A stretch of DNA of 64,000 nucleotides from Parapristionchus giblindavisi (Eukaryota > Nematoda > Chromadorea > Rhabditida > Diplogasteridae): NCBI GenBank assembly GCA_943737045.1, contig CALSFV010000006.1:620001-684000 (forward strand), written 5' to 3'. The position numbers and the translations under genes are program-made. Of the stretch, positions 29,001 to 42,999 are shown piece after piece. Position 1 is the stretch's first letter; every line of letters starts with the position of its first letter. The notes beneath the pieces were generated by a model, which was given only the letters and a program-made list of their open reading frames with translations, made no database searches and was not told where the DNA came from.

Positions 29001-32000
29001 AATACGATACAGTACTGAGAGAAGATCAAAGATTAAAATCACAACAACACGTAAACATCTTTATTCGATATCGGTCAATCAATAATTCACTGTATTACCT
29101 TGTGGAGTTTACATCGCTGTAGACCAATCAATATGATGCGTGAAGGCCTCATACTTCTGGAAAGACTCGGTCTGAAACAATAGATTTATAATTAAATCCA
29201 TTATATTCGTCTTCATCACAAATAGAGTATCATTATACGATACAGTACTGAGAGAAAATCAAAGATTAAAATCACAACAACACGTAAACATCTTTATTCG
29301 ATATCGGTCAATCAAAAATTCACTGTATTACCTTGTGGAGTTTACATCGCTGTAGACCAATCAATATGATGCGTGAAGGCCTCATACTTCTGGAAAGACT
29401 CGGTCTGAAACTATAGATATATAATTAAATCCATTATATTCGTCTTCATCACAAATACAGTATCATTATACGATACAGTACTGAGAGAAGATCAAAGATT
29501 AAAATCACAACAACACGTAAACATCTTTATTCGATATCGGTCAATCAATAATTCACTGTATTACCTTGTGGAGTTTACATCGCTGTAGACCAATCAATAT
29601 GAGGAGCGAAGGCCTCATACTTCTCGAAAGACCCGGTCTGAAACAACAGATATATAATTAAATCCATTATATTCGTCTTCATCACAAATAGAGTATCATT
29701 ATACGATACAGTACTGAGAGAAGATCAAAGATTAAAATCACAACAAAACGTAAACATCTTTATTCGATATCGGTCAATCAATAATTCACTGTATTACCTT
29801 GTGGAGTTTACATCGCTGTAGACCAATCAATATGATGCGTGAAGGCCTCATACTTCTGGAAAGACTCGGTCTGAAACAATAGATATATAATTAAATCCAT
29901 TATTTTCGTCTTCATAACAAATAGAATATCATTATACGATACAGTACTGAGAGAAGATCAAAGATCATAACAACACATAAACATTTTTATTCGGTATCGG
30001 TCAATCAATAATTCACTATATTACCATGTGGAGTTTACATCGCTGTAGACCAATCAATATGAGGAGCGAAGGCCTCATACTTCTCGAAAGACCCGGTCTG
30101 AAACAACAGATATATAATTAAATCCATTATATTCGTCTTCATCACAAATACAGTATCATTATACGATACAGTACTGAGAGAAGATCAAAGATTAAAATCA
30201 CAACAACACGTAAACATCTTTATTCGATATCGGTCAATCAATAATTCACTGTATTACCTTGTGGAGTTTACATCGCTGTAGACCAATCAATATGATGCGT
30301 GAAGGGCTCATACTTCTGGAAAGACTCGGTCTGAAACAATAGATTTATAATTAAATCCATTATATTCGTCTTCATCACAAATTGAGTATCATTATACGAT
30401 ACAGTACTGAGAGAAAATCAAAGATTAAAATCACAACAACACGTAAACATCTTTATTCGATATCGGTCAATCAAAAATTCACTGTATTACCTTGTGGAGT
30501 TTACATCGCTGTAGACCAATCAATATGATGCGTGAAGGCCTCATACTTCTGGAAAGACTCGGTCTGAAACAATAGATATATAATTAAATCCATTATTTTC
30601 GTCTTCATCACAAATAGAATATCATTATGCGATACAGTACTGAGAGAAGATCAAAGATTAAAATCACAACAACACATAAATATCTTTATTCGGTATCGGT
30701 CAATCAATAATTCACTGTATTACCTTGTGGAGTTTACATCGCTGTAGACCAATCAATATGAGGAGCGAAGGCCTCATACTTCTCGAATAACCCGGTCTGA
30801 AACAACAGATATATAATTAAATCCATTATATTCGTCTTCATCACAAATAGAGTATCATTATACGATACAGTACTGAGAGAAGATCAAAGATTAAAATCAC
30901 AACAAAACGTAAACATCTTTATTCGATATCGGTCAATCAATAATTCACTGTATTACCTTGTGGAGTTTACATCGCTGTAGACCAATCAATATGATGCGTG
31001 AAGGCCTCATACTTCTGGAAAGACTCGGTCTGAAACAATAGATTTATAATTAAATCCATTATATTCGTCTTCATCACAAATAGAGTATCATTATACGATA
31101 CAGTACTGAGAGAAAATCAAAGATTAAAATCACAACAACACGTAAACATCTTTATTCGATATCGGTCAATCCATAATTCACTGTATTACCTTGTGGAGTT
31201 TACATCGCTGTAGACCAATCAATATGATGCGTGAAGGCCTCATACTTCTGGAAAGACTCGGTCTGAAACAATAGATATATAATTAAATCCATTACTTTCG
31301 TCTTCATCACAAATAGAATATCATTCTACGATACAGTACTGAGAGAAGATCAAAGATCATAACAACACATAAACATTTTTATTCGGTATCGGTCAATCAA
31401 TAATTCACTGTATTACCATGTGGAGTTTACATCGCTGTAGACCAATCAATATGAGGAGCGAAGGCCTCATACTTCTCGAAAGACCCGGTCTGAAACAACA
31501 GATATATAATTAAATCCATTATATTCGTCTTCATCACAAATAGAGTATCATTATACGATACAGTACTGAGAGAAGATCAAAGATTAAAATCACAACAAAA
31601 CGTAAACATCTTTATTCGATATCGGTCAATCAATAATTCACTGTATTACCTTGTGGAGTTTACATCGCTGTAGACCAATCAATATGATGCGTGAAGGCCT
31701 CATACTTCTGGAAAGACTCGGTCTGAAACAATAGATTTATAATTAAATCCATTATATTCGTCTTCATCACAAATTGAGTATCATTATACGATACAGTACT
31801 GAGAGAAAATCAAAGATTAAAATCACAACAACACGTAAACATCTTTATTCGATATCGGTCAATCAATAATTCACTGTATTACCTTGTGGAGTTTACATCG
31901 CTGTAGACCAATCAATATGATGCGTGAAGGCCTCATACTTCTGGAAAGACTCGGTCTGAAACAATAGATATATAATTAAATCCATTATTTTCGTCTTCAT

Positions 32001-35000
32001 CACAAATAGAATATCATTATACGATACAGTACTGAGAGAAGATCAAAGATCATAACAACACATAAACATTTTTATTCGGTATCGGTCAATCAATAATTCA
32101 CTGTATTACCATGTGGAGTTTACATCGCTGTAGACCAATCAATATGAGGAGCGAAGGCCTCATACTTCTCGAAAGACCCGGTCTGAAACAACAGATATAT
32201 AATTAAATCCATTATATTCGTCTTCATCACAAATAGAGTATCATTATACGATACAGTACTGAGAGAAGATCAAAGATTAAAATCACAACAAAACGTAAAC
32301 ATCTTTATTCGATATCGGTCAATCAATAATTCACTGTATTACCTTGTGGAGTTTACATCGCTGTAGACCAATCAATATGATGCGTGAAGGCCTCATACTT
32401 CTGGAAAGACTCGGTCTGAAACAATAGATATATAATTAAATCCATTATTTTCGTCTTCATAACAAATAGAATATCATTATACGATACAGTACTGAGAGAA
32501 GATCAAAGATCATAACAACACATAAACATTTTTATTCGGTATCGGTCAATCAATAATTCACTATATTACCATGTGGAGTTTACATCGCTGTAGACCAATC
32601 AATATGAGGAGCGAAGGCCTCATACTTCTCGAAAGACCCGGTCTGAAACAACAGATATATAATTAAATCCATTATATTCGTCTTCATCACAAATAGAGTA
32701 TCATTATACGATACAGTACTGAGAGAAGATCAAAGATTAAAATCACAACAAAACGTAAACATCTTTATTCGATATCGGTCAATCAATAATTCACTGTATT
32801 ACCTTGTGGAGTTTACATCGCTGTAGACCAATCAATATGATGCGTGAAGGCCTCATACTTCTGGAAAGACTCGGTCTGAAACAATAGATTTATAATTAAA
32901 TCCATTATATTCGTCTTCATCACAAATAGAGTATCATTATACGATACAGTACTGAGAGAAAATCAAAGATTAAAATCGCAACAACACGTAAACATCTTTA
33001 TTCGATATCGGTCAATCAAAAATTCACTGTATTACCTTGTGGAGTTTACATCGCTGTAGACCAATCAATATGATGCGTGAAGGCCTCATACTTCTGGAAA
33101 GACTCGGTCTGAAACTATAGATATATAATTAAATCCATTATATTCGTCTTCATCACAAATACAGTATCATTATACGATACAGTACTGAGAGAAGATCAAA
33201 GATTAAAATCACAACAACACGTAAACATCTTTATTCGATATCGGTCAATCAATAATTCACTGTATTACCTTGTGGAGTTTACATCGCTGTAGACCAATCA
33301 ATATGATGCGTGAAGGCCTCATACTTCTGGAAAGAATCGGTCTGAAACAATAGATATATAATTAAATCCATTATTGTCGTCTTCATCACAAATACAGTAT
33401 CATAATACGATACAGTACTGAGAGAAGATTTAAGATTAAAATCACAACAACACATAAACATTTTTATTCGATATCGGTCAATCAATAATTCACTAAATTA
33501 CCTTGTGGAGTTTACATCGCTGTAGACCAATCAATATGAGGAGTGAAGGCCTCATACTTCTCGAAAGACTCGGTCTGAAACAATAGATATATAATTAAAT
33601 CCATTATTTTCGTCTTCATCACAAATACAGTATCATAATACGATACAGTACTGAGAGAAGATCAAAGATTAAAATCACAACAACACGTAAACATCTTTAT
33701 TCGATATCGGTCAATCAATAATTCACTGTATTACCTTGTGGAGTTTACATCGCTGTAGACCAATCAATATGATGCGTGAAGGCCTCATACTTCTGGAAAG
33801 ACTCGGTCTGAAACAATAGATTTATAATTAAATCCATTATATTCGTCTTCATCACAAATAGAGTATCATTATACGATACAGTACTGAGAGAAAATCAAAG
33901 ATTAAAATCACAACAACACGTAAACATCTTTATTCGATATCGGTCAATCAAAAATTCACTGTATTACCTTGTGGAGTTTACATCGCTGTAGACCAATCAA
34001 TATGATGCGTGAAGGCCTCATACTTCTGGAAAGACTCGGTCTGAAACTATAGATATATAATTAAATCCATTATATTCGTCTTCATCACAAATACAGTATC
34101 ATTATACGATACAGTACTGAGAGAAGATCAAAGATTAAAATCACAACAACACGTAAACATCTTTATTCGATATCGGTCAATCAATAATTCACTGTATTAC
34201 CTTGTGGAGTTTACATCGCTGTAGACCAATCAATATGAGGAGCGAAGGCCTCATACTTCTCGAAAGACCCGGTCTGAAACAACAGATATATAATTAAATC
34301 CATTATATTCGTCTTCATCACAAATAGAGTATCATTATACGATACAGTACTGAGAGAAGATCAAAGATTAAAATCACAACAAAACGTAAACATCTTTATT
34401 CGATATCGGTCAATCAATAATTCACTGTATTACCTTGTGGAGTTTACATCGCTGTAGACCAATCAATATGATGCGTGAAGGCCTCATACTTCTGGAAAGA
34501 CTCGGTCTGAAACAATAGATATATAATTAAATCCATTATTTTCGTCTTCATAACAAATAGAATATCATTATACGATACAGTACTGAGAGAAGATCAAAGA
34601 TCATAACAACACATAAACATTTTTATTCGGTATCGGTCAATCAATAATTCACTATATTACCATGTGGAGTTTACATCGCTGTAGACCAATCAATATGAGG
34701 AGCGAAGGCCTCATACTTCTCGAAAGACCCGGTCTGAAACAACAGATATATAATTAAATCCATTATATTCGTCTTCATCACAAATACAGTATCATTATAC
34801 GATACAGTACTGAGAGAAGATCAAAGATTAAAATCACAACAACACGTAAACATCTTTATTCGATATCGGTCAATCAATAATTCACTGTATTACCTTGTGG
34901 AGTTTACATCGCTGTAGACCAATCAATATGATGCGTGAAGGGCTCATACTTCTGGAAAGACTCGGTCTGAAACAATAGATTTATAATTAAATCCATTATA

Positions 35001-37620
35001 TTCGTCTTCATCACAAATTGAGTATCATTATACGATACAGTACTGAGAGAAAATCAAAGATTAAAATCACAACAACACGTAAACATCTTTATTCGATATC
35101 GGTCAATCAAAAATTCACTGTATTACCTTGTGGAGTTTACATCGCTGTAGACCAATCAATATGATGCGTGAAGGCCTCATACTTCTGGAAAGACTCGGTC
35201 TGAAACTATAGATATATAATTAAATCCATTATATTCGTCTTCATCACAAATACAGTATCATTATACGATACAGTACTGAGAGAAGATCAAAGATTAAAAT
35301 CACAACAACACGTAAACATCTTTATTCGATATCGGTCAATCAATAATTCACTGTATTACCTTGTGGAGTTTACATCGCTGTAGACCAATCAATATGAGGA
35401 GCGAAGGCCTCATACTTCTCGAAAGACCCGGTCTGAAACAACAGATATATAATTAAATCCATTATATTCGTCTTCATCACAAATAGAGTATCATTATACG
35501 ATACAGTACTGAGAGAAGATCAAAGATCACAACAACACGTAAACATCTTTATTCGATATCGGTCAATCAATAATTCACTGTATTACCTTGTGGAGTTTAC
35601 ATCGCTGTAGACCAATCAATATGATGCGTGAAGGCCTCATACTTCTGGAAAGACTCGGTCTGAAACAATAGATATATAATTAAATCCATTATTTTCGTCT
35701 TCATAACAAATAGAATATCATTATACGATACAGTACTGAGAGAAGATCAAAGATCATAACAACACATAAACATTTTTATTCGGTATCGGTCAATCAATAA
35801 TTCACTATATTACCATGTGGAGTTTACATCGCTGTAGACCAATCAATATGAGGAGCGAAGGCCTCATACTTCTCGAAAGACCCGGTCTGAAACAACAGAT
35901 ATATAATTAAATCCATTATATTCGTCTTCATCACAAATACAGTATCATTATACGATACAGTACTGAGAGAAGATCAAAGATTAAAATCACAACAACACGT
36001 AAACATCTTTATTCGATATCGGTCAATCAATAATTCACTGTATTACCTTGTGGAGTTTACATCGCTGTAGACCAATCAATATGATGCGTGAAGGGCTCAT
36101 ACTTCTGGAAAGACTCGGTCTGAAACAATAGATTTATAATTAAATCCATTATATTCGTCTTCATCACAAATTGAGTATCATTATACGATACAGTACTGAG
36201 AGAAAATCAAAGATTAAAATCACAACAACACGTAAACATCTTTATTCGATATCGGTCAATCAAAAATTCACTGTATTACCTTGTGGAGTTTACATCGCTG
36301 TAGACCAATCAATATGATGCGTGAAGGCCTCATACTTCTGGAAAGACTCGGTCTGAAACTATAGATATATAATTAAATCCATTATATTCGTCTTCATCAC
36401 AAATACAGTATCATTATACGATACAGTACTGAGAGAAGATCAAAGATTAAAATCACAACAACACGTAAACATCTTTATTCGATATCGGTCAATCAATAAT
36501 TCACTGTATTACCTTGTGGAGTTTACATCGCTGTAGACCAATCAATATGAGGAGCGAAGGCCTCATACTTCTCGAAAGACCCGGTCTGAAACAACAGATA
36601 TATAATTAAATCCATTATATTCGTCTTCATCACAAATAGAGTATCATTATACGATACAGTACTGAGAGAAGATCAAAGATCACAACAACACGTAAACATC
36701 TTTATTCGATATCGGTCAATCAATAATTCACTACATTACCTTGTGGAGTTTACATCGCTGTAGACCAATCAATATGAGGAGTGAAGGCCTCATACTTCTC
36801 GAAAGACTCGGTCTGAAACAATGGATATATAATTAAATCCATTATTTTCGTCTTCATCACAAATACAGTATCATAATACGATACAGTACTGAGAGAAGAT
36901 CAAAGATTAAAATCACAACAACACGTAAACATCTTTATTCGATATCGGTCAATCAATAATTCACTGTATTACTTTGTGGAGTTTACATCGCTGTAGATCA
37001 ATAAATATGAGGAGCGAAGGCCTCATACTTCTCGAAAGACTCGGTCTGAAACAATAGATATATAATTAAATCCATTATTTTCGTCTTCATCACAAATACA
37101 GTATCATAATACGATACAGTACTGAGAGAAGATCAAAGATTAAAATCACAACAACACGTAAACATCTTTATTCAATATCGGTCAATCAATAATTCACTGT
37201 ATTACTTTGTGGAGTTTACATCGCTGTAGACCAATCAATATGATGCGTGAAGGCCTCATACTTCTGGAAAGAATCGGTCTGAAACAATAGATATATAATT
37301 AAATCCATTATTTTCGTCTTCATCACAAATGCAGTATCATAATACGATACAGTACTGAGAGAAGATCAAAGATTAAAATCACAACAACACGTAAACATCT
37401 TTATTCGATATCGGTCAATCAATAATTCACTGTATTACTTTGTGGAGTTTACATCGCTGTAGACCACTCAATATGATGCGTGAAGGCCTCATACTTCTGG
37501 AAAGAATCGGTCTGAAACAATAGATATATAATTAAATCCATTATTTTCGTCTTCATCACAAATACAGTATCATAATACGATACAGTACTGAGAGAAGATT
37601 TAAGATTAAAATCACAACAC
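24768..37620 (-). repeat. Satellite array, inverted orientation, first block
   Basis: The same 227/233-bp monomer family as the left array, now on the minus strand, uninterrupted up to the first retrotransposon insertion at 37,621. The 227-bp form here often reads GATCATAACAAC on the plus strand (GTTATGATC on the monomer strand), which I did not notice in the left array beyond the palindrome arm and one isolated form near 4,090, so the two arrays have partly different monomer populations. Private markers include ATAACCCGG (26,152 and 30,787) and AATTGAGTATC. No gene seen. Confidence 0.96.
25898..35206 (-). repeat. Tandem duplication of a 4,636-bp, 20-monomer block
   Basis: About 25,898-30,570 repeats at 30,534-35,206 with a constant offset of 4,636 bp, equal to 16 x 233 + 4 x 227. 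Shared private markers: ATGCGATAC (25,991 and 30,627), ATAACCCGG (26,152 and 30,787), GAAGGGCTC (30,301 and 34,937), and an identical open monomer at 28,643-28,849 and 33,279-33,485. The match fails on the left at GTCAAGG/GTGAAGG and on the right at AAACAATAG/AAACTATAG. A further 1,153-bp step (GAAGGGCTC again near 36,090) follows. Such uniformity over 4.6 kb implies very recent duplication or an assembly duplication. Confidence 0.88.
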
Positions 37621-38924
37621 ATTTATTTCTTTATTCCATCAAATATAAATGTTCATAATCACATTAATAACACAGGGAAGAGGGGAGATGGATTTCCGTC
37701 GCTTATACGCGATTTCGGATTGGGCTCGGTGGCAGTTTTCAAAGGAAGGGGTTAGGGACGAATTAGAGAAACTTTAATGATGAGATTAGGAGGGAGATTA
37801 GATAACCCTGCACGGAAGGTTATTTGTGCGGAGATGACTAATTCAGGGGATAGTTTATTCCAAGTGTCAATACATCTAGAAGCACATGTGGTATGAGTTG
37901 AAGAAATCTTATAAGGGAGAACAATACGCAATGGGTGCGATAGACGACAATATCTAGAAGGATGAACAGTGAATAGATTGGTTGAATCAAACAGGTTTAA
38001 TTGGTGTATAGTACTATGTATGAATTGAATTTCGTAAATAGCTCTCCTATATTCAAGGGTCGGAATTTTAAGGAAACTAAGTCTATTGTGATAAGAAGTG
38101 GATGGTAAACGACATTTAGCGAACATTCTTTTAGTATAATTCCTTTGGACATCTTCAAGACAGTCGGTAAGGTGCTTTGTAGTGGGATTAAATACAACAG
38201 TAGATGATTCAAGAATGGGTCTAACATAAACACAATAAGCTTTAAGGAAGATTTCGTTTGATTTAGAATATATGGTCTTGAAAAGAATATTAGCCCTTTG
38301 TCTAGCTCTATTGGAAATAATGGAGATGTGGTCATTAAACTTTAAATTAGGGGTCATATGAATACCTAAGTCTTTAACAATAGAAGACGGGGATAAAGCA
38401 TGACCATCGAGGTAATAAACAGTTCTATTCTTAAGAGGTCCAAAATGCATTACAGTACATTTCGATGGGGAGAGGGTCATATTCCATAATTCGCTCCATT
38501 CGGAAATTTGGTCAATGGTATTTTGAATATCTACAGATGAAGATGGGACAGGGGCGTAAATCTTTATATCATCAGCAAATATGCCATGGTGGATATTAGG
38601 AGGGATAATTGATTGGATATCGTTCAGATATAAGATGAATAATAAGGGGCCAATACTAAAACCTTGAGGAACTCCTGATACAATAGGTGCAGGAGGAGAA
38701 AAGGTGTTATCAACAAATATGGACTGTGTACGACCGAATAAATAGGACTTAAACCATGCAACAATATGATCAGAAAAACCAAGTTTTGAAAGTTTGAACA
38801 ACAATAATCTATGATCAATACTATCAAATGCCTTTGCTTAGTCAAAATAAATGGAGTCAATAGATGTACCACGAGAGTGATAGGACATATAATTTGAATA
38901 TGTTTCGACTAATTGGGTAGAGGT
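37621..38924 (-). mobile_element. 5'-truncated CR1/Jockey-like non-LTR retrotransposon, copy 1
   Basis: A 1,304-bp insert in the satellite, flanked by AACAC at 37,616-37,620 and 38,925-38,929, a probable 5-bp target-site duplication. On the minus strand it begins inside the conserved TQL-containing segment just upstream of RT motif A and runs through the RT C-terminus into about 130 bp of 3' UTR ending in GGAATAAAGAAATAAAT, which contains an AATAAA signal. Loss of the 5' part (ORF1, endonuclease, RT fingers) is the usual result of incomplete target-primed reverse transcription. The clade assignment rests on the protein motifs only. Confidence 0.88.
37752..38924 (-). pseudogene. Reverse transcriptase fragment, CR1/Jockey-like, copy 1
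   Basis: The C-terminal half of a non-LTR reverse transcriptase that would have copied its own RNA at a nicked target. The open stretch covers 38,804-37,752 (350 codons from a TTG that is not a genuine start), but the frame extends upstream to the 5' edge of the insert: an STSTQLVETY segment, then DSIYFD, an in-frame TAA at 38,838-38,840, and AKAFDSIDH. The TAA sits in motif A immediately after its first aspartate. Downstream are SGVPQG (codons 43-48 of the open stretch), the catalytic FADD (76-79), a LKFNDHIS segment and the C-terminal CIDTWNKLSPELV block typical of this group. Truncation and the stop make it non-functional. Other open frames here are shadows. Confidence 0.9.
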
Positions 38925-39103
38925 AACACATAAACATATTTATTCGGTATCGGTCAATCAATAATTCACTGCATTACCTTGTGGAGTTTACATCGCTGTA
39001 GATCAATAAATATGATGCGTGAAGGCCTCATACTTCTGGAAAGACTCGGTCTGAAACTATAGATATATAATTAAATCCATTATATTCGTCTTCATCACAA
39101 ATA
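38925..39103 (-). repeat. Satellite segment between two inserts, copy 1
   Basis: Less than one satellite monomer in minus orientation, separating the non-LTR fragment from the 125-bp insert. Its ends carry the AACAC and AAATA target duplications of the two insertions. Confidence 0.92.
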
Positions 39104-39228
39104 CCTGGAAGCGACGATACGCAGTGAGATCCTTCCCTCCCTCTCTCCGACCCCCTCCCCTCAACATTATTCACACTATTCATTTATCACTTGCTGTCAC
39201 ATTTATTCAATGTATGATAAATTAAATT
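39104..39228 (+). mobile_element. Short 3' end of a non-LTR retrotransposon, copy 1
   Basis: A 125-bp non-satellite insert flanked by AAATA at 39,099-39,103 and 39,229-39,233 (5-bp target duplication). It has a pyrimidine-rich stretch (CCTTCCCTCCCTCTCTCC) and ends ATGTATGATAAATTAAATT. The minus strand of the element at 63,055-64,000 has the same order: pyrimidine-rich stretch, TTATTGATGTATGATAAATTAA, then an (AAATT)-like tail. I therefore read this as a severely 5'-truncated copy of the same or a sister family, in plus orientation. It has no coding capacity. Confidence 0.75.
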
Positions 39229-42200
39229 AAATACAGTATCATAATACGATACAGTACTGAGAGAAGATCAAAGATTAAAATCACAACAACACGTAAACAT
39301 CTTTATTCGATATCGGTCAATCAATAATTCACTGTATTACTTTGTGGAGTTTACATCGCTGTAGATCAATAAATATGATGCGTGAAGGCCTCATACTTCT
39401 GGAAAGACTCGGTCTGAAACTATAGATATATAATTAAATCCATTATATTCGTCTTCATCACAAATACAGTATCATTATACGATACAGTACTGAGAGAAGA
39501 TCAAAGATTAAAATCACAACAACACGTAAACATCTTTATTCGATATCGGTCAATCAATAATTCACTGTATTACCTTGTGGAGTTTACATCGCTGTAGACC
39601 AATCAATATGATGCGTGAAGGCCTCATACTTCTGGAAAGACTCGGTCTGAAACAATAGATTTATAATTAAATCCATTATATTCGTCTTCATCACAAATAG
39701 AGTATCATTATACGATACAGTACTGAGAGAAAATCAAAGATTAAAATCACAACAACACGTAAACATCTTTATTCGATATCGGTCAATCAAAAATTCACTG
39801 TATTACCTTGTGGAGTTTACATCGCTGTAGACCAATCAATATGATGCGTGAAGGCCTCATACTTCTGGAAAGACTCGGTCTGAAACTATAGATATATAAT
39901 TAAATCCATTATATTCGTCTTCATCACAAATAGAATATCATTCTACGATACAGTACTGAGAGAAGATCAAAGATCATAACAACACATAAACATTTTTATT
40001 CGGTATCGGTCAATCAATAATTCACTGTATTACCATGTGGAGTTTACATCGCTGTAGACCAATCAATATGAGGAGCGAAGGCCTCATACTTCTCGAAAGA
40101 CCCGGTCTGAAACAACAGATATATAATTAAATCCATTATATTCGTCTTCATCACAAATAGAGTATCATTATACGATACAGTACTGAGAGAAGATCAAAGA
40201 TTAAAATCACAACAAAACGTAAACATCTTTATTCGATATCGGTCAATCAATAATTCACTGTATTTCCTTGTGGAGTTTACATCGCTGTAGACCAATCAAT
40301 ATGATGCGTGAAGGCCTCATACTTCTGGAAAGACTCGGTCTGAAACAATAGATTTATAATTAAATCCATTATATTCGTCTTCATCACAAATTGAGTATCA
40401 TTATACGATACAGTACTGAGAGAAAATCAAAGATTAAAATCACAACAACACGTAAACATCTTTATTCGATATCGGTCAATCAAAAATTCACTGTATTACC
40501 TTGTGGAGTTTACATCGCTGTAGACCAATCAATATGATGCGTGAAGGCCTCATACTTCTGGAAAGACTCGGTCTGAAACTATAGATATATAATTAAATCC
40601 ATTATATTCGTCTTCATCACAAATACAGTATCATTATACGATACAGTACTGAGAGAAGATCAAAGATTAAAATCACAACAACACGTAAACATCTTTATTC
40701 GATATCGGTCAATCAATAATTCACTGTATTACCTTGTGGAGTTTACATCGCTGTAGACCAATCAATATGAGGAGCGAAGGCCTCATACTTCTCGAAAGAC
40801 CCGGTCTGAAACAACAGATATATAATTAAATCCATTATATTCGTCTTCATCACAAATAGAGTATCATTATACGATACAGTACTGAGAGAAGATCAAAGAT
40901 TAAAATCACAACAAAACGTAAACATCTTTATTCGATATCGGTCAATCAATAATTCACTGTATTACCTTGTGGAGTTTACATCGCTGTAGACCAATCAATA
41001 TGATGCGTGAAGGCCTCATACTTCTGGAAAGACTCGGTCTGAAACAATAGATATATAATTAAATCCATTATTTTCGTCTTCATAACAAATAGAATATCAT
41101 TATACGATACAGTACTGAGAGAAGATCAAAGATCATAACAACACATAAACATTTTTATTCGGTATCGGTCAATCAATAATTCACTATATTACCATGTGGA
41201 GTTTACATCGCTGTAGACCAATCAATATGAGGAGCGAAGGCCTCATACTTCTCGAAAGACCCGGTCTGAAACAACAGATATATAATTAAATCCATTATAT
41301 TCGTCTTCATCACAAATACAGTATCATTATACGATACAGTACTGAGAGAAGATCAAAGATTAAAATCACAACAACACGTAAACATCTTTATTCGATATCG
41401 GTCAATCAATAATTCACTGTATTACCTTGTGGAGTTTACATCGCTGTAGACCAATCAATATGATGCGTGAAGGCCTCATACTTCTGGAAAGACTCGGTCT
41501 GAAACAATAGATTTATAATTAAATCCATTATATTCGTCTTCATCACAAATTGAGTATCATTATACGATACAGTACTGAGAGAAAATCAAAGATTAAAATC
41601 ACAACAACACGTAAACATCTTTATTCGATATCGGTCAATCAAAAATTCACTGTATTACCTTGTGGAGTTTACATCGCTGTAGACCAATCAATATGATGCG
41701 TGAAGGCCTCATACTTCTGGAAAGACTCCGTCTGAAACTATAGATATATAATTAAATCCATTATATTCGTCTTCATCACAAATACAGTATCATTATACGA
41801 TACAGTACTGAGAGAAGATCAAAGATTAAAATCACAACAACACGTAAACATCTTTATTCGATATCGGTCAATCAATAATTCACTGTATTACCTTGTGGAG
41901 TTTACATCGCTGTAGACCAATCAATATGAGGAGCGAAGGCCTCATACTTCTCGAAAGACCCGGTCTGAAACAACAGATATATAATTAAATCCATTATATT
42001 CGTCTTCATCACAAATAGAGTATCATTATACGATACAGTACTGAGAGAAGATCAAAGATCACAACAACACGTAAACATCTTTATTCGATATCGGTCAATC
42101 AATAATTCACTACATTACCTTGTGGAGTTTACATCGCTGTAGACCAATCAATATGAGGAGTGAAGGCCTCATACTTCTCGAAAGACTCGGTCTGAAACAA

Positions 42201-42999
42201 TGGATATATAATTAAATCCATTATTTTCGTCTTCATCACAAACACAGTATCATAATACGATACAGTACTGAGAGAAGATCAAAGATTAAAATCACAACAA
42301 CACGTAAACATCTTTATTCGATATCGGTCAATCAATAATTCACTGTATTACTTTGTGGAGTTTACATCGCTGTAGATCAATAAATATGAGGAGCGAAGGC
42401 CTCATACTTCTCGAAAGACTCGGTCTGAAACAATAGATATATAATTAAATCCATTATTTTCGTCTTCATCACAAATACAGTATCATAATACGATACAGTA
42501 CTGAGAGAAGATCAAAGATTAAAATCACAACAACACGTAAACATCTTTATTCGATATCGGTCAATCAATAATTCACTGTATTACTTTGTGGAGTTTACAT
42601 CGCTGTAGACCAATCAATATGATGCGTGAAGGCCTCATACTTCTGGAAAGAATCGGTCTGAAACAATAGATATATAATTAAATCCATTATTTTCGTCTTC
42701 ATCACAAATGCAGTATCATAATACGATACAGTACTGAGAGAAGATCAAAGATTAAAATCACAACAACACGTAAACATCTTTATTCGATATCGGTCAATCA
42801 ATAATTCACTGTATTACTTTGTGGAGTTTACATCGCTGTAGACCACTCAATATGATGCGTGAAGGCCTCATACTTCTGGAAAGAATCGGTCTGAAACAAT
42901 AGATATATAATTAAATCCATTATTTTCGTCTTCATCACAAATACAGTATCATAATACGATACAGTACTGAGAGAAGATTTAAGATTAAAATCACAACAC
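39229..42999 (-). repeat. Satellite array, inverted orientation, second block
   Basis: Continuous 227/233-bp monomers on the minus strand between the first and second copies of the insert-bearing segment. From about 40,929 on it is the duplicate of 35,550-37,620. It includes a monomer with GTATTTCCTTG in place of GTATTACCTTG near 40,260. No gene seen. Confidence 0.95.

Noticed and set aside
1..37620. CRISPR array (regular repeats)
   Set aside because: The repeats are 227/233 bp and contiguous, with no unique spacers; the setting is eukaryotic.
37997..38335. 112- and 82-codon frames within the CR1-like insert (both copies)
   Set aside because: Out-of-frame shadows of the RT frame. The upstream 82-codon frame merely overlaps the segment disrupted by the motif A stop.
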